Part shown: positions 35,485-44,028 of the stretch, piece after piece | Layout of the letters: each line of letters starts with the position of its first letter | How positions within the stretch are numbered: the first letter of the stretch is position 1 | Origin: Bacteroidales bacterium | Lineage (GTDB): Bacteria; Bacteroidota; Bacteroidia; Bacteroidales; UBA932 | Length of the DNA stretch: 57,102 bases | NCBI GenBank assembly: GCA_017464245.1 | Contig: JAFUDV010000064.1 | Coordinates: 1 to 57,102 of the forward strand | Direction: 5' to 3' | Notes under the pieces: generated by a model | Told to the model about the DNA's origin: nothing | Seen by the model: only the letters and a program-made list of their open reading frames with translations | Database searches by the model: none | Position numbers and translations under genes: made by a program

Positions 35485-37800
35485 TTATTCGAAATAATAC
35501 TCTTCCAGGTCGGATTTCGCCGAGGACGCACCCTCCTCTCCGGTGCAGAACGACTGCTCCGTCGCCGCCGGGAAGGCGTCGTTCGAGGAAATGCCCAGCG
35601 TTCCGTCCGCGAGGACCTTCTTCATCCAGAGGCCCCAGATGGGCAGGGCCATGTTGGCACCCTGTCCGAGGGCGGTGGAGGCGAAATGGACATACCGGTC
35701 CTCCGCACCCACCCAGACGCCGGCGGTGATGGTGGGCGTATAACCGATGAACCAGCCGTCGGAGTTGTCGTTCGTGGTTCCGGTCTTGCCGGCGATGGGG
35801 CCGCTGAGTCCGTAACGGAAACGCAGGCGGGAGCCCGTACCGCCGTCCACGACGCCCCGCATCATCTGGATCATCGCATAGGCGGCGTCTTCGGTGACGG
35901 CCTCGTGGCGGCGGTCGGAGAACTGTCCGAGCACGTTGCCGTCGCTGTCCTCGATCCGGGTGACGAACAGCGGATAGGTATAGACGCCCCGGGAGGGGAA
36001 CGTGTTGTAAGCCGTCACCATTTCATACACGGACAGGTCCGCCGAGCCCACGCACAGGGAGACGACCGGGTCGATCCGGCCGCTGATGCCCATCTTGTGC
36101 ATCATGGCGACCATCGCCTCGGGTCCCAGCTGCTTCATCAGGTAGGCGGCCACGGAGTTGGAACTCTGGGCCAGGCCCCAGCGCAGGTCCACCATGGTCC
36201 CGCTCGTGTGCGGGTCCTGCGGAGTCCACGTCTGGTTGCCGTTGACCACCAGCACCTGCGGGACGTTGAGCACCTTGTCGCAGGGAGTCATCCCGGACTC
36301 CATCGCCAGCGTATAGAGGAACGGCTTGATGGTGGAGCCCACCTGGCGCTTCCCCTGGCGGACGTTGTCGTACTTGAAATAGCGGTAGTCGGGCCCGCCC
36401 ACGTAGGCGCGGATATGCCCCGTGACCGGTTCGATGGCCATGAAGGCGGCCCGGAAGAAGGACTTGTAGTAGCGGATGGAGTCGTCCGGGGTCATCACGG
36501 TGTCCCGGTAGCCGGGGGCGTCCCAGGTGAACACCCGCATGGGCACCTTCTCGGAGAAGCTCTTCAGGATTTCCGAATCGGACTTGCCGGAGGCCTTCAT
36601 CATCCGGTTGCGGTCGCTCCAGCGGCGGGCCTGCGACATCGCGACATCGACGATCTTCTCGTCCGTCCCGTTGGCGAAGGGGGCGTTCTTCTTGTTGCGC
36701 AGTTCGCGGAAGAAGGCGGCCTGGAGGTTCTTGCCCAGGTGCTCGGCGATGGCTTCCTCCGCATACCGCTGCATCTTGTAGTTGATGGTCGTATAGATCC
36801 GGAGGCCGTCCTTGTCCAGGTCATAGGGCGTGCCGTCGCTCTTGAGGTTCTTGTTCAGCCAGCCGTACAGGGGGTCGTCGGCCCACTGGAGGGAATCGGC
36901 CCGGAACTCCTCCACGTTGGGATAGGACTTCCGGCGCGGCCGTTCGGCGGACATCGTGCGGCGGAGCATGTCGCGGAAATACGGGCCCACGCCGGTGGTG
37001 CGGTCCACGCCGCGCGCGTGCAGTTCGATGGGAAGGTTCCGCAGGGAGTCGCACTCCGCCTTGGTGAGGTACTTCTTCTCCACCATGCGGCCCAGCACGA
37101 GGTTCCGCCGCTCCAGGGCCTTGTCCGGATTGATGGCGGGGTTGTAGCGGGTGGGCTTGTTCACCATGCCCACGAGGACGGCGCTCTCCTCCACCTTCAG
37201 GTCGCTGGGATTCTTCCCGAAGAACTGCAGGGAGGCCGACTGGATGCCGTAGGAATTGGAGCCGAAGAACACGGCGTTCAGGTACATGTCCACGATCTCC
37301 TCCTTCGTATAGTTGCGCTCGAGCTTCACTGCCGTGATCCACTCCCGGAGCTTGATCCAGACCATGTCCAGCTTGGAGGCGTGCTCCTTGCGGGGGTAGA
37401 GGGTCTTCGCCAGCTGCTGGGTAATGGTGGAACCGCCGCCCTGGCTGGAGTCGCGGGAGAGGAGCGTCTTGAACAGGACGCGGAACAGGCTCGGGATGTC
37501 GATCCCGGAGTGCTGGTAGAAGCGGGCGTCCTCCGTCGCGACGGTTGCGTGCACCAGGTGCAGGGGCAGTTCGTCATAGCCCACGAAGGTCCGGTTCTCG
37601 ATATGATAGGTCGTAAGGATCTCGCCCTCTTCGGCAATGACCTGCGTGGCGAGCTTGCTGTCGGGGTTCTCCAGCTCCTCGATGGTCGGGATCTCGGCGA
37701 AGGCCCAGACGATTCCGAGCAGCACCAGGACCAGGGCGATGGGCGCGAGGAGGAGGATCCAGAACCAGCGGACGATCTTCTTTTGCGTATTCTCTGACAT
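35485..37800 (-). CDS. Bifunctional penicillin-binding protein 1A (transglycosylase/transpeptidase)
   Basis: Class A penicillin-binding protein of 771 residues that polymerises and cross-links peptidoglycan. One N-terminal membrane helix (about residues 13-37) anchors it. The glycosyltransferase 51 domain follows with ATEDARFYQHSGID, GGSTITQQLAK and KLREW...ERNYTKEEIVDMYLN. The transpeptidase domain has the active-site segment QVGSTIKPF (Ser and Lys), the SSN motif and GKTGTTND. An ATG two codons earlier (37806) is an equal alternative. It leads the operon with ddl, prmC and the U32 gene. A 7-bp hairpin lies in its leader, and its promoter is divergent from topA. Confidence 0.95.
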   Translation of the reverse strand: MSENTQKKIVRWFWILLLAPIALVLVLLGIVWAFAEIPTIEELENPDSKLATQVIAEEGEILTTYHIENRTFVGYDELPLHLVHATVATEDARFYQHSGIDIPSLFRVLFKTLLSRDSSQGGGSTITQQLAKTLYPRKEHASKLDMVWIKLREWITAVKLERNYTKEEIVDMYLNAVFFGSNSYGIQSASLQFFGKNPSDLKVEESAVLVGMVNKPTRYNPAINPDKALERRNLVLGRMVEKKYLTKAECDSLRNLPIELHARGVDRTTGVGPYFRDMLRRTMSAERPRRKSYPNVEEFRADSLQWADDPLYGWLNKNLKSDGTPYDLDKDGLRIYTTINYKMQRYAEEAIAEHLGKNLQAAFFRELRNKKNAPFANGTDEKIVDVAMSQARRWSDRNRMMKASGKSDSEILKSFSEKVPMRVFTWDAPGYRDTVMTPDDSIRYYKSFFRAAFMAIEPVTGHIRAYVGGPDYRYFKYDNVRQGKRQVGSTIKPFLYTLAMESGMTPCDKVLNVPQVLVVNGNQTWTPQDPHTSGTMVDLRWGLAQSSNSVAAYLMKQLGPEAMVAMMHKMGISGRIDPVVSLCVGSADLSVYEMVTAYNTFPSRGVYTYPLFVTRIEDSDGNVLGQFSDRRHEAVTEDAAYAMIQMMRGVVDGGTGSRLRFRYGLSGPIAGKTGTTNDNSDGWFIGYTPTITAGVWVGAEDRYVHFASTALGQGANMALPIWGLWMKKVLADGTLGISSNDAFPAATEQSFCTGEEGASSAKSDLEEYYFE

Positions 37801-37825
37801 CTTCAAAAATTTCTTTATGTGCGTA

Positions 37826-37868
37826 CAAGACCATAAGGTCTTGCAGAGTGTTCCAAATTACAAAATTA
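37826..37868 (-). promoter_or_regulatory. -7 element and leader hairpin of the PBP1A operon
   Basis: The minus-strand TAATTTTG (37868-37861) matches TAnnTTTG exactly. The transcript then carries the inverted repeat CAAGACC-TTAT-GGTCTTG (37843-37826) between start site and ATG 37800. It could stabilise the leader or act as a small operator. Confidence 0.55.
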
Positions 37869-37877
37869 ATCAGAAAA

Positions 37878-37910
37878 TTTGGATTATTCCCCGAATTCTC
37901 GCTTACTTTG
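37878..37910 (+). promoter_or_regulatory. Promoter of topA
   Basis: TTTG (37878-37881), a 21-base spacer and TTACTTTG (37903-37910), one mismatch from TAnnTTTG. It ends 26 bases before ATG 37937. Confidence 0.55.
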
Positions 37911-37936
37911 CAAAATAAAAGGTAAAGCAGAAGATT

Positions 37937-40246
37937 ATGGAGGGCAAAAATCTGGTCATCGTAGAGTCTCCCGGAAAGGTGAAGACCATCCAGAAGTATC
38001 TTGGAAAAGAGTATCTCGTCAAAGCCAGCATCGGACATATCCGTGACTTGCAGGAAAAGAAACTGGGCGTGGACGTCGAACACGGTTTCCAGCCTGAATA
38101 CGTGGTCCCGGCCGACAAGAAGAAAGTCGTCGCGGAACTGAAGAAACTCTCGTCGGCAGCCGAAACCGTCTGGCTCGCCTCCGATGAGGACCGGGAAGGG
38201 GAGGCCATCTCCTGGCACCTTTCCGAGACCCTGGGCCTGGATCCTGCGAAGACCCGCCGGATCGTTTTCCACGAAATCACCAAGCCGGCCATCCTGGAGG
38301 CGATCGAGCATCCCCGGAACATCGACCGCAACCTGGTGGACGCCCAGCAGGCCCGGCGCGTGCTGGACCGTCTCGTGGGCTTCGAACTCTCCCCCGTGCT
38401 GTGGCGCAAGATCCAGCCGAAGCTCTCCGCCGGCCGGGTGCAGAGCGTTGCCCTGCGCCTCATCGTGGACCGCGAGAAGGAGATCATGGCTTTCCGGAGC
38501 GAACCCTATTACAAGGTGGAGGCCGTCTTCCATCCGGAAGGTACGCCGGCCACGCTGAAGGTGAAGGCCCTCCTGGACACCCGCTTCCCCTCCGAGGAAG
38601 AGGCCCGCAAGTTCCTGGAGGACAGCATCGGCGCCGCATACCGGATCGATTCCCTCGAAAAGAAGGAGGCGACCCGCTATCCCGCGCCCCCTTTCACCAC
38701 CTCCACCCTGCAGCAGGAGGCTTCCCGCAAACTCCACTTCCCGGTGGCGACGACGATGCGCGTCGCGCAGGCCCTCTACGAGCGCGGTCTCATCACATAC
38801 ATGCGTACCGACTCGGTGAACCTCTCGAACCTCGCCCTGGGAACCGCAAAGAAGTTCATCCTGGAGCAATTCGGGGAGGAGTATTCCCATACGCGGCAGT
38901 ACCGGACCAAGACCAAGGGTGCCCAGGAGGCCCATGAAGCCATCCGTCCCACCTTCATCGAGGACACGGCCATCGAGGGAACCGCCCAGGAGAAGAAGCT
39001 CTACGAGCTGATCTGGAAGCGCACCGTCGCTTCCCAGATGAGCGAGTCCCGGGTGATGAACACTTCCATCCGGATCGCTTCCGACAAGCGGTCCGAGCAC
39101 TACGCCGTCCAGGCCTCCGAGATGCTGTTCGACGGCTTCATGAAAGTGTACCTGGAAGGCCGGGACGACGAGGAGCCGGAGGAAGGCGACCTCGTGCTTC
39201 CGGAACTCCATATCGGCGACCGGATGGACGAAAAGGGCGTCACCGCGCAGTGCAAGTACACCGCCGCCCCGCCGCGTTACTCCCAGGCCACCCTGGTCAA
39301 GAAACTCGAGGAACTGGAAATCGGCCGGCCGTCCACCTATGCGACCATCATCAGCACCCTCACCACCGGCCGCGGTTACGTGGTGAACGGTGACAAGGAG
39401 GGCGTCAAAGTCCCTGTGACGGACCTGTTCCTCAAGGGCGGCGTGCTCTCCGGAAAAGCCCGCACCGAAACCGTAGGCGCGGAGCGCGGCAAACTGCTTC
39501 CGCAGGAGATCGGCGTCATCGTCTCGGACTACCTGGTGAAGAATTTCAGCGACATCATGGACTACGACTTCACCGCCACGGTGGAGAAGGACTTCGACGA
39601 AATCGCGGAAGGCAACAAGGTCTGGAACAGCCTGATCGGCGAATTCTACGCGCCCTTCCACCAGCAGGTGGAGAGCGTCCTGGGGAACCGCGAGTACAGC
39701 CGCGTGAGCCGCGAGCTGGGCACCGCCCCCGACGGGCAGAAAGTGACGGCCGCCTTCGGAAAATTCGGCGCCTATGTCCAGAAGGGCGAAGGCGAGACGC
39801 GCCAGTTCGCCTCCCTCGGAAAGGGCCAGCTCATCGAGACCCTCACCCTGGAGGAGGCCCTGAAGCTGTTCGAACTCCCCCGTACCGTGGGCGAGCACGA
39901 GGGCATCCCCGTCATCGCGACCAAGGGCAAGTACGGTCCCTACCTCAAGTACGGGGACCGCAACGTGAAGCTCCCGCGCGGGGCCGACCCGCTCAAGATC
40001 ACCCTGGAAGAGTGCGTCCGGATCATCGGCGAAACCGCCGCCGCACCGGCCGCGAACGCCGTCATCGCCGAATGGGGCGACATCCGGATCATCAACGGAC
40101 GTTACGGTCCGTATCTGAAATCCGGCGAACAGAACTACCGGATTCCCAAAGGAACGGATGCAGGAGCACTTACCCTGGCTGACTGTCAGGCCATTATCGA
40201 ACAGTCCAGCCCCACGGGGAAAGGGAAAAGGCACTTCAAAAAATAA
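37937..40246 (+). CDS. topA: DNA topoisomerase I
   Basis: Type IA topoisomerase that relaxes negative supercoils, 769 residues. The Toprim domain starts immediately (KNLVIVESPGKVKTI) with the metal motif SDEDREGEAISWH near residue 78. The active-site Tyr288 lies in ITYMRTDS. RVQSVALRLI, EAHEAIRPT and LEELEIGRPSTYA are the other family marks. Instead of C-terminal zinc fingers it has repeated basic segments (GKYGPYLKYGDRNVKLP, GRYGPYLKSGEQNYRIP), the topoisomerase C-terminal repeat type. Divergent from the PBP1A operon; its own terminator follows. Confidence 0.96.
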   Translation: MEGKNLVIVESPGKVKTIQKYLGKEYLVKASIGHIRDLQEKKLGVDVEHGFQPEYVVPADKKKVVAELKKLSSAAETVWLASDEDREGEAISWHLSETLGLDPAKTRRIVFHEITKPAILEAIEHPRNIDRNLVDAQQARRVLDRLVGFELSPVLWRKIQPKLSAGRVQSVALRLIVDREKEIMAFRSEPYYKVEAVFHPEGTPATLKVKALLDTRFPSEEEARKFLEDSIGAAYRIDSLEKKEATRYPAPPFTTSTLQQEASRKLHFPVATTMRVAQALYERGLITYMRTDSVNLSNLALGTAKKFILEQFGEEYSHTRQYRTKTKGAQEAHEAIRPTFIEDTAIEGTAQEKKLYELIWKRTVASQMSESRVMNTSIRIASDKRSEHYAVQASEMLFDGFMKVYLEGRDDEEPEEGDLVLPELHIGDRMDEKGVTAQCKYTAAPPRYSQATLVKKLEELEIGRPSTYATIISTLTTGRGYVVNGDKEGVKVPVTDLFLKGGVLSGKARTETVGAERGKLLPQEIGVIVSDYLVKNFSDIMDYDFTATVEKDFDEIAEGNKVWNSLIGEFYAPFHQQVESVLGNREYSRVSRELGTAPDGQKVTAAFGKFGAYVQKGEGETRQFASLGKGQLIETLTLEEALKLFELPRTVGEHEGIPVIATKGKYGPYLKYGDRNVKLPRGADPLKITLEECVRIIGETAAAPAANAVIAEWGDIRIINGRYGPYLKSGEQNYRIPKGTDAGALTLADCQAIIEQSSPTGKGKRHFKK

Positions 40247-40279
40247 AGCATCGTTCCCGGACACCCTCCTTCTGACATT

Positions 40280-40308
40280 AAAAACGGCGCTTTTCGCGTC
40301 GTTTTTTT
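40280..40308 (+). terminator. Rho-independent terminator of topA
   Basis: Stem AAAAACGGCGC / GCGTCGTTTTT (11 bp with one G-T pair) around loop TTTTC, ending in seven T. Confidence 0.9.
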
Positions 40309-40361
40309 GTTGAATCGTTAATTTTCTACCCGGAAAATAAACAACTTATAAAAAGTTTTTT

Positions 40362-40369
40362 TAATTTTG
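40362..40369 (+). promoter_or_regulatory. -7 element (TAATTTTG) for the Lrp/AsnC-type gene
   Basis: Exact TAnnTTTG, 37 bases before ATG 40407, in an AT-rich stretch. No clear -33 element. Confidence 0.55.
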
Positions 40370-40406
40370 TAGCGGTTAGTTTTAAACAGTAATCCCCCTC
40401 AGACCT

Positions 40407-40916
40407 ATGGCAACCTATCACATCGACCAGATCGACCAGAAAATCCTCTCCTTCCTTGTCAAGAACGCCCGGATGCCCTTCCTGGAGATCGCCCGGGAAT
40501 GCGGTGTTTCCGGCGCCGCCATCCACCAGAGAGTCAAGCGTCTGGAAGCAAACGGCGTCATTACCGGGTCCCGATTGCTCGTGAAGCCGCAGGCCCTGGG
40601 CCTCAACGTGTGCGCCTACATCAGCATCTCCCTTTCGGAATCCACCCGGTACCCCGAAGTCATCGCCCAGCTGAAGAAAATCCCCGAGATCGTCGAGTGC
40701 CATTTCGTAACCGGCCGATACGCCATCCTCGCGAAGGTGTACTGCCTGGACAACGACCACCTGATGGAGGTCCTCCTGAACACCATCCAGAAGATTCCCC
40801 ACATCCAGTCCACGGACACGATGATTTCCCTGGACGAGCCCATCGAGCGCCAGGTGTGGGTGAAGGAGTTCAAGAGCACGACCTATACCGGGCTCAGCCG
40901 CAAGTCTGAAGAATAG
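40407..40916 (+). CDS. Lrp/AsnC-family transcriptional regulator
   Basis: 169-residue DNA-binding protein of the feast/famine family. Residues ~5-60 are the AsnC-type winged helix-turn-helix (IDQIDQKILSFLVKNARMP, VSGAAIHQRVKRLEANGVI). Residues ~70-150 are the ligand-sensing RAM domain (YISISLSESTRYPEVIAQL, VTGRYAILAKVYC). Such proteins sense amino acids and form octamers; the ligand and targets here are unknown. The final 23 bases overlap the 3' end of the convergent ispD gene. Confidence 0.92.
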   Translation: MATYHIDQIDQKILSFLVKNARMPFLEIARECGVSGAAIHQRVKRLEANGVITGSRLLVKPQALGLNVCAYISISLSESTRYPEVIAQLKKIPEIVECHFVTGRYAILAKVYCLDNDHLMEVLLNTIQKIPHIQSTDTMISLDEPIERQVWVKEFKSTTYTGLSRKSEE

Positions 40917-41592
40917 CCTCGGCGAGCAGGAGGTCCTCCTGCGTCGTCAGTTTGATATTGTTCCGCTCCCCTGCCGCATAGGAGAGCGGAATTCCGTATC
41001 GGCGCGCCACCGAAGCGTCGTCGGTGAACAGGGTGTCGAAGCCCTGCGCATAGGCGGCCTTCAGGTCCTCGGAACGGAACATCTGGGGGGTCTGCACCCC
41101 GAACACGCGGGAACGGTCCACCAGCTCGCCCGAATCCTTCAGGGCCCCGTCCCCGGTCCGGTCCAGGACCGCCAGGGTGTCCACCGTCGGGACCACCGGA
41201 ATGAGGGCGCGGACGCTCTCCATCCGGTCGAACATCTCCCGGATCAGGCGGACGGACAGCAAGGGGCGCACCCCGTCATGGATGGCGACGACGGCGCCGT
41301 CGGGCACATATTCCAGGGCGTTCCGGACGGAATGGAAACGGGTGATCCCGCCCTTCACCAGACGCTGGGGACAGTTGAACCCCTTCTCCTGGCAGTAATG
41401 CCGCCACCAGGCGACATGCCCTTCGGGCAGGACCGTAATCACCTGGATATCAGGACATGCCTCCCGGAACCGCTCGATGGTGCGCTGCAGCACGGCCCGT
41501 CCCTCCAGCTCGAGGAACTGCTTGGGCAGGGCGGTGCCCATCCGGAGGCCGGAGCCTCCGGCCGTCACGACAAGGTACTTTTTTCGGTCCAT
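40894..41592 (-). CDS. ispD: 2-C-methyl-D-erythritol 4-phosphate cytidylyltransferase
   Basis: Third step of the MEP isoprenoid pathway: joins CTP and methylerythritol phosphate. The 232-residue protein begins with the nucleotide-binding loop VTAGGSGLRMGTALPKQF (family pattern GxGxRMG). It continues with GGITRFHSVRNAL and AIHDGVRPL near residues 82-110, then VPTVDTL and QTPQMFRSEDL near residue 168, and the metal segment FTDDASVARRYG near residue 190. Length is typical. It is divergent from mreB and convergent with the Lrp/AsnC-type gene, whose end it overlaps by 23 bases. Confidence 0.94.
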   Translation of the reverse strand: MDRKKYLVVTAGGSGLRMGTALPKQFLELEGRAVLQRTIERFREACPDIQVITVLPEGHVAWWRHYCQEKGFNCPQRLVKGGITRFHSVRNALEYVPDGAVVAIHDGVRPLLSVRLIREMFDRMESVRALIPVVPTVDTLAVLDRTGDGALKDSGELVDRSRVFGVQTPQMFRSEDLKAAYAQGFDTLFTDDASVARRYGIPLSYAAGERNNIKLTTQEDLLLAEAILQTCG

Positions 41593-41630
41593 TCCGTCAG
41601 ATTCTTTACGCGAATGTAAGATTTTTTTCT

Positions 41631-41638
41631 TAATTTTG
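41631..41638 (+). promoter_or_regulatory. -7 element (TAATTTTG) for the mre operon
   Basis: Exact TAnnTTTG, 38 bases before the mreB ATG. TTTA at 41605-41608, 22 bases upstream, is a near match to the -33 element. Confidence 0.6.
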
Positions 41639-41676
41639 AGCGATTATTCACTTACGAAAAATTAAAAGCAAAGATA

Positions 41677-42699
41677 ATGGCATTCCGTTTCCTGAACCAG
41701 GAGCTCGCAATCGACCTCGGCACGGCGAACACCGTCATTTTCCAGAATGACAACATCGTGCTGGACGAGCCCTCCATCGTCGCCATCGACAATACGACCA
41801 ACAAGTGCATCGCCCTGGGCCAGAAGGCCAAGCTCATGCACGAGAAGACGAATCCCGGCATCCGCACCGTCCGTCCGCTCCGCGACGGCGTGATCGCGGA
41901 CTTCAACGCGGCCGAGATGATGATCCGCGGTTTCATCCGCCAGGTCAACTCCAAGCACCGCAGCCTCTTCGCCCCGAACCTGAAACTCGTCGTGGGCATC
42001 CCTTCCGGTTCCACGGAAGTGGAGATCCGCGCCGTCCGCGACTCCTCCGAGCACGCCGGCGGCCGTGACGTGTACCTGATCTTCGAGCCCATGGCCGCGG
42101 CCCTCGGTATCGGCCTGGACGTGGAAGCCCCGAAGGGCAACATGGTCGTCGACATCGGAGGCGGCACCACCGAGATCGCCGTCATCTCCCTGGGCGGCAT
42201 CGTCCAGCAGGACTCCATCCGCGTGGCCGGCGACGTGTTCACCACGGACATCCAGAACTACCTGCGCCAGCAGCATGTGATCAAGGTGGGTGAGACCACG
42301 GCCGAGAAGATCAAGATCGCCGTGGGGTCCGTCATCCCCGAACTGGACGTGGAGCCCGAGCCGTTCCTCGTGCGCGGTCCGAACCTCATGACCGGACACC
42401 CGGTGGAGGCCCTCATCCCCTACCAGGAGATCGCCCACTGCCTGGACAAGTCCATCGCCCGCCTGGAGACCTCCATCCAGCAGGTTCTGGAGCAGACTCC
42501 GCCGGAGCTCTACTCCGACATCGTGGAGAACGGCATCTTCCTCTCCGGCGGCGGCGCCCTGCTCCGCGGACTGGACAAGCGCCTTTCCGAGAAAGTCAAC
42601 ATTCCGTTCCACGTGGCGGAGGACCCGCTCCGCGCCGTGGCCCGCGGTACCTGCATCGCCCTCAAGAACACGGACAACTACTCTTTCCTGATGCGCTAG
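41677..42699 (+). CDS. mreB: Rod-shape protein MreB (actin-like)
   Basis: Forms membrane-bound actin-like filaments that guide side-wall peptidoglycan synthesis. It has 340 residues. The nucleotide-binding motifs are intact: phosphate 1 (AIDLGTANTVIF, residues ~11-22), VGIPSGSTEVEIRA near residue 107, phosphate 2 (VVDIGGGTTEIAVISLGG near residue 157), and the adenosine segment GIFLSGGGALLRGLD near residue 287. It is the first gene of mreB-mreC-mreD-PBP2-rodA, with one base before mreC. Confidence 0.97.
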   Translation: MAFRFLNQELAIDLGTANTVIFQNDNIVLDEPSIVAIDNTTNKCIALGQKAKLMHEKTNPGIRTVRPLRDGVIADFNAAEMMIRGFIRQVNSKHRSLFAPNLKLVVGIPSGSTEVEIRAVRDSSEHAGGRDVYLIFEPMAAALGIGLDVEAPKGNMVVDIGGGTTEIAVISLGGIVQQDSIRVAGDVFTTDIQNYLRQQHVIKVGETTAEKIKIAVGSVIPELDVEPEPFLVRGPNLMTGHPVEALIPYQEIAHCLDKSIARLETSIQQVLEQTPPELYSDIVENGIFLSGGGALLRGLDKRLSEKVNIPFHVAEDPLRAVARGTCIALKNTDNYSFLMR

Positions 42700-42700
42700 T

Positions 42701-43519
42701 ATGCCCAAGGAAAGGTCGATTCTTCCCCGGATTATCAATGCAGCAATCTTCATCGTGATGGAGATTGCTGCGTTGCAACTGCTCTCGCGCAACGCCACGC
42801 TCCAGCAGGTCTGGATCGCCCGGACGGCGCACGGGATCATGGGAACCGTGTGGGGAAGCACGCAGAAGGTGGCGAACTACTTCAACCTCCTGCGCATCAA
42901 CGAGGACCTGGCCGCGGAGAACTTCGAGCTCCGGGAGGAGCTGGACTCCTACCGGAGCGAGGCCCATGCGCGCCGCATCGACTCGCTGGGCGTCGCCCAC
43001 GGACGGGTGCAGGGGTTCGACTACACCCCGGCGGAGGTCATCAAGATCAGCCGCAACAAGCAGCACAACTACATGATCCTGAACAAGGGATACGAGGACG
43101 GCATCCAGGAGAAGTCCGGCATCATCACCCGGAGCGGGGTCGTAGGCATCGTGGACGCGGTGAGCGCCCACCACGCCTACGCTTTCTCCTTCCAGAACAG
43201 CGACATCTCCATCAGCGGACGCCTCGGCGACGAGGGTGCGACCGGCCTGCTGGTCTGGGACGGGGTGCGCTCCAACGGGGCCATCCTCCAGGAAGTGCCG
43301 CTCCAGTACAAGTACGAAATCGGCGACACCGTGTACACCAGCGGCCATTCCCTGGTCTTCCCGCCGGACATCCCGCTGGGCGTCGCCGGCGAGGCGAAGG
43401 TCATCAACGGCGCCACCAACGAGATCCGCGTGGACCTGTTCCAGGATTTCACGGCCATCCGCTATGTGACCGTCGTCCATAACACGGCCTTCGACGAAGT
43501 GGAGGAGTTCGGCCTATGA
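42701..43519 (+). CDS. mreC: Rod-shape protein MreC
   Basis: Membrane-anchored periplasmic protein of 272 residues that links MreB to the elongation penicillin-binding protein. One N-terminal membrane helix (about residues 10-30), then a coiled-coil (AAENFELREELDSYRSEAHARR), then the beta-barrel region with family segments such as NYMILNKGYEDGIQEKSGIIT and GDTVYTSGHSLVFPPDIPLG. Its stop overlaps the mreD ATG by four bases, so the two are translationally coupled. Confidence 0.94.
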   Translation: MPKERSILPRIINAAIFIVMEIAALQLLSRNATLQQVWIARTAHGIMGTVWGSTQKVANYFNLLRINEDLAAENFELREELDSYRSEAHARRIDSLGVAHGRVQGFDYTPAEVIKISRNKQHNYMILNKGYEDGIQEKSGIITRSGVVGIVDAVSAHHAYAFSFQNSDISISGRLGDEGATGLLVWDGVRSNGAILQEVPLQYKYEIGDTVYTSGHSLVFPPDIPLGVAGEAKVINGATNEIRVDLFQDFTAIRYVTVVHNTAFDEVEEFGL

Positions 43520-44028
43520 GAAAGAACAGCTTCTTCCTGGTGTACCTCCTCCTCATGGTGGTCCAGATGCTCATCTGCAACTACTTCAACCTCACGCCTT
43601 ACGTGATGCTGTCCATCCTGCCGGTGATGGTGCTGTGCATGCCGCTCCGCGTCCCCACCTGGCTCACGATGGCCATCGCCTTCGCGACGGCCTCCGCCGT
43701 GGACCTCCTGTCCGAGGGACTCCTCGGACTCAACGCCCTCGCGCTCGTTCCCGTCGCTTTCGTCCGGAAGGAAGTCATCCGCCTGGTCTTCGGCGGGGAA
43801 CTGTTCGCCCGCAAGGAGGACTTCTCCGTCCACAAGAACAGCTTCGGGGAGATCCTTCTCGCAATCCTGATGGTCCAGGCCCTCTTCCTCCTGGTCTATA
43901 TCTGGGCCGACGGGGCCGGGACCCGGCCGTTCACCTTCGAGGCCATCCGCTTCGGGGCCTCCCTCGCCGCCGGCGTCATCGTCTCCCTGCTGGTCGTCGG
44001 CGTCCTCGCTCCCGACACGCGCAAATGA
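43516..44028 (+). CDS. mreD: Rod-shape protein MreD
   Basis: Integral membrane protein of 170 residues with about five hydrophobic helices and short charged loops; the third subunit of the elongasome core. Sequence conservation in this family is low. Identification rests on size, helix number and its place between mreC and PBP2, with ATGA overlaps on both sides. Confidence 0.88.
   Translation: MRKNSFFLVYLLLMVVQMLICNYFNLTPYVMLSILPVMVLCMPLRVPTWLTMAIAFATASAVDLLSEGLLGLNALALVPVAFVRKEVIRLVFGGELFARKEDFSVHKNSFGEILLAILMVQALFLLVYIWADGAGTRPFTFEAIRFGASLAAGVIVSLLVVGVLAPDTRK

Noticed and set aside
37574-40264. Open frame of about 900 codons on the minus strand
   Set aside because: It is antisense to topA and runs into the PBP1A gene in another frame; no domain and low-complexity composition.
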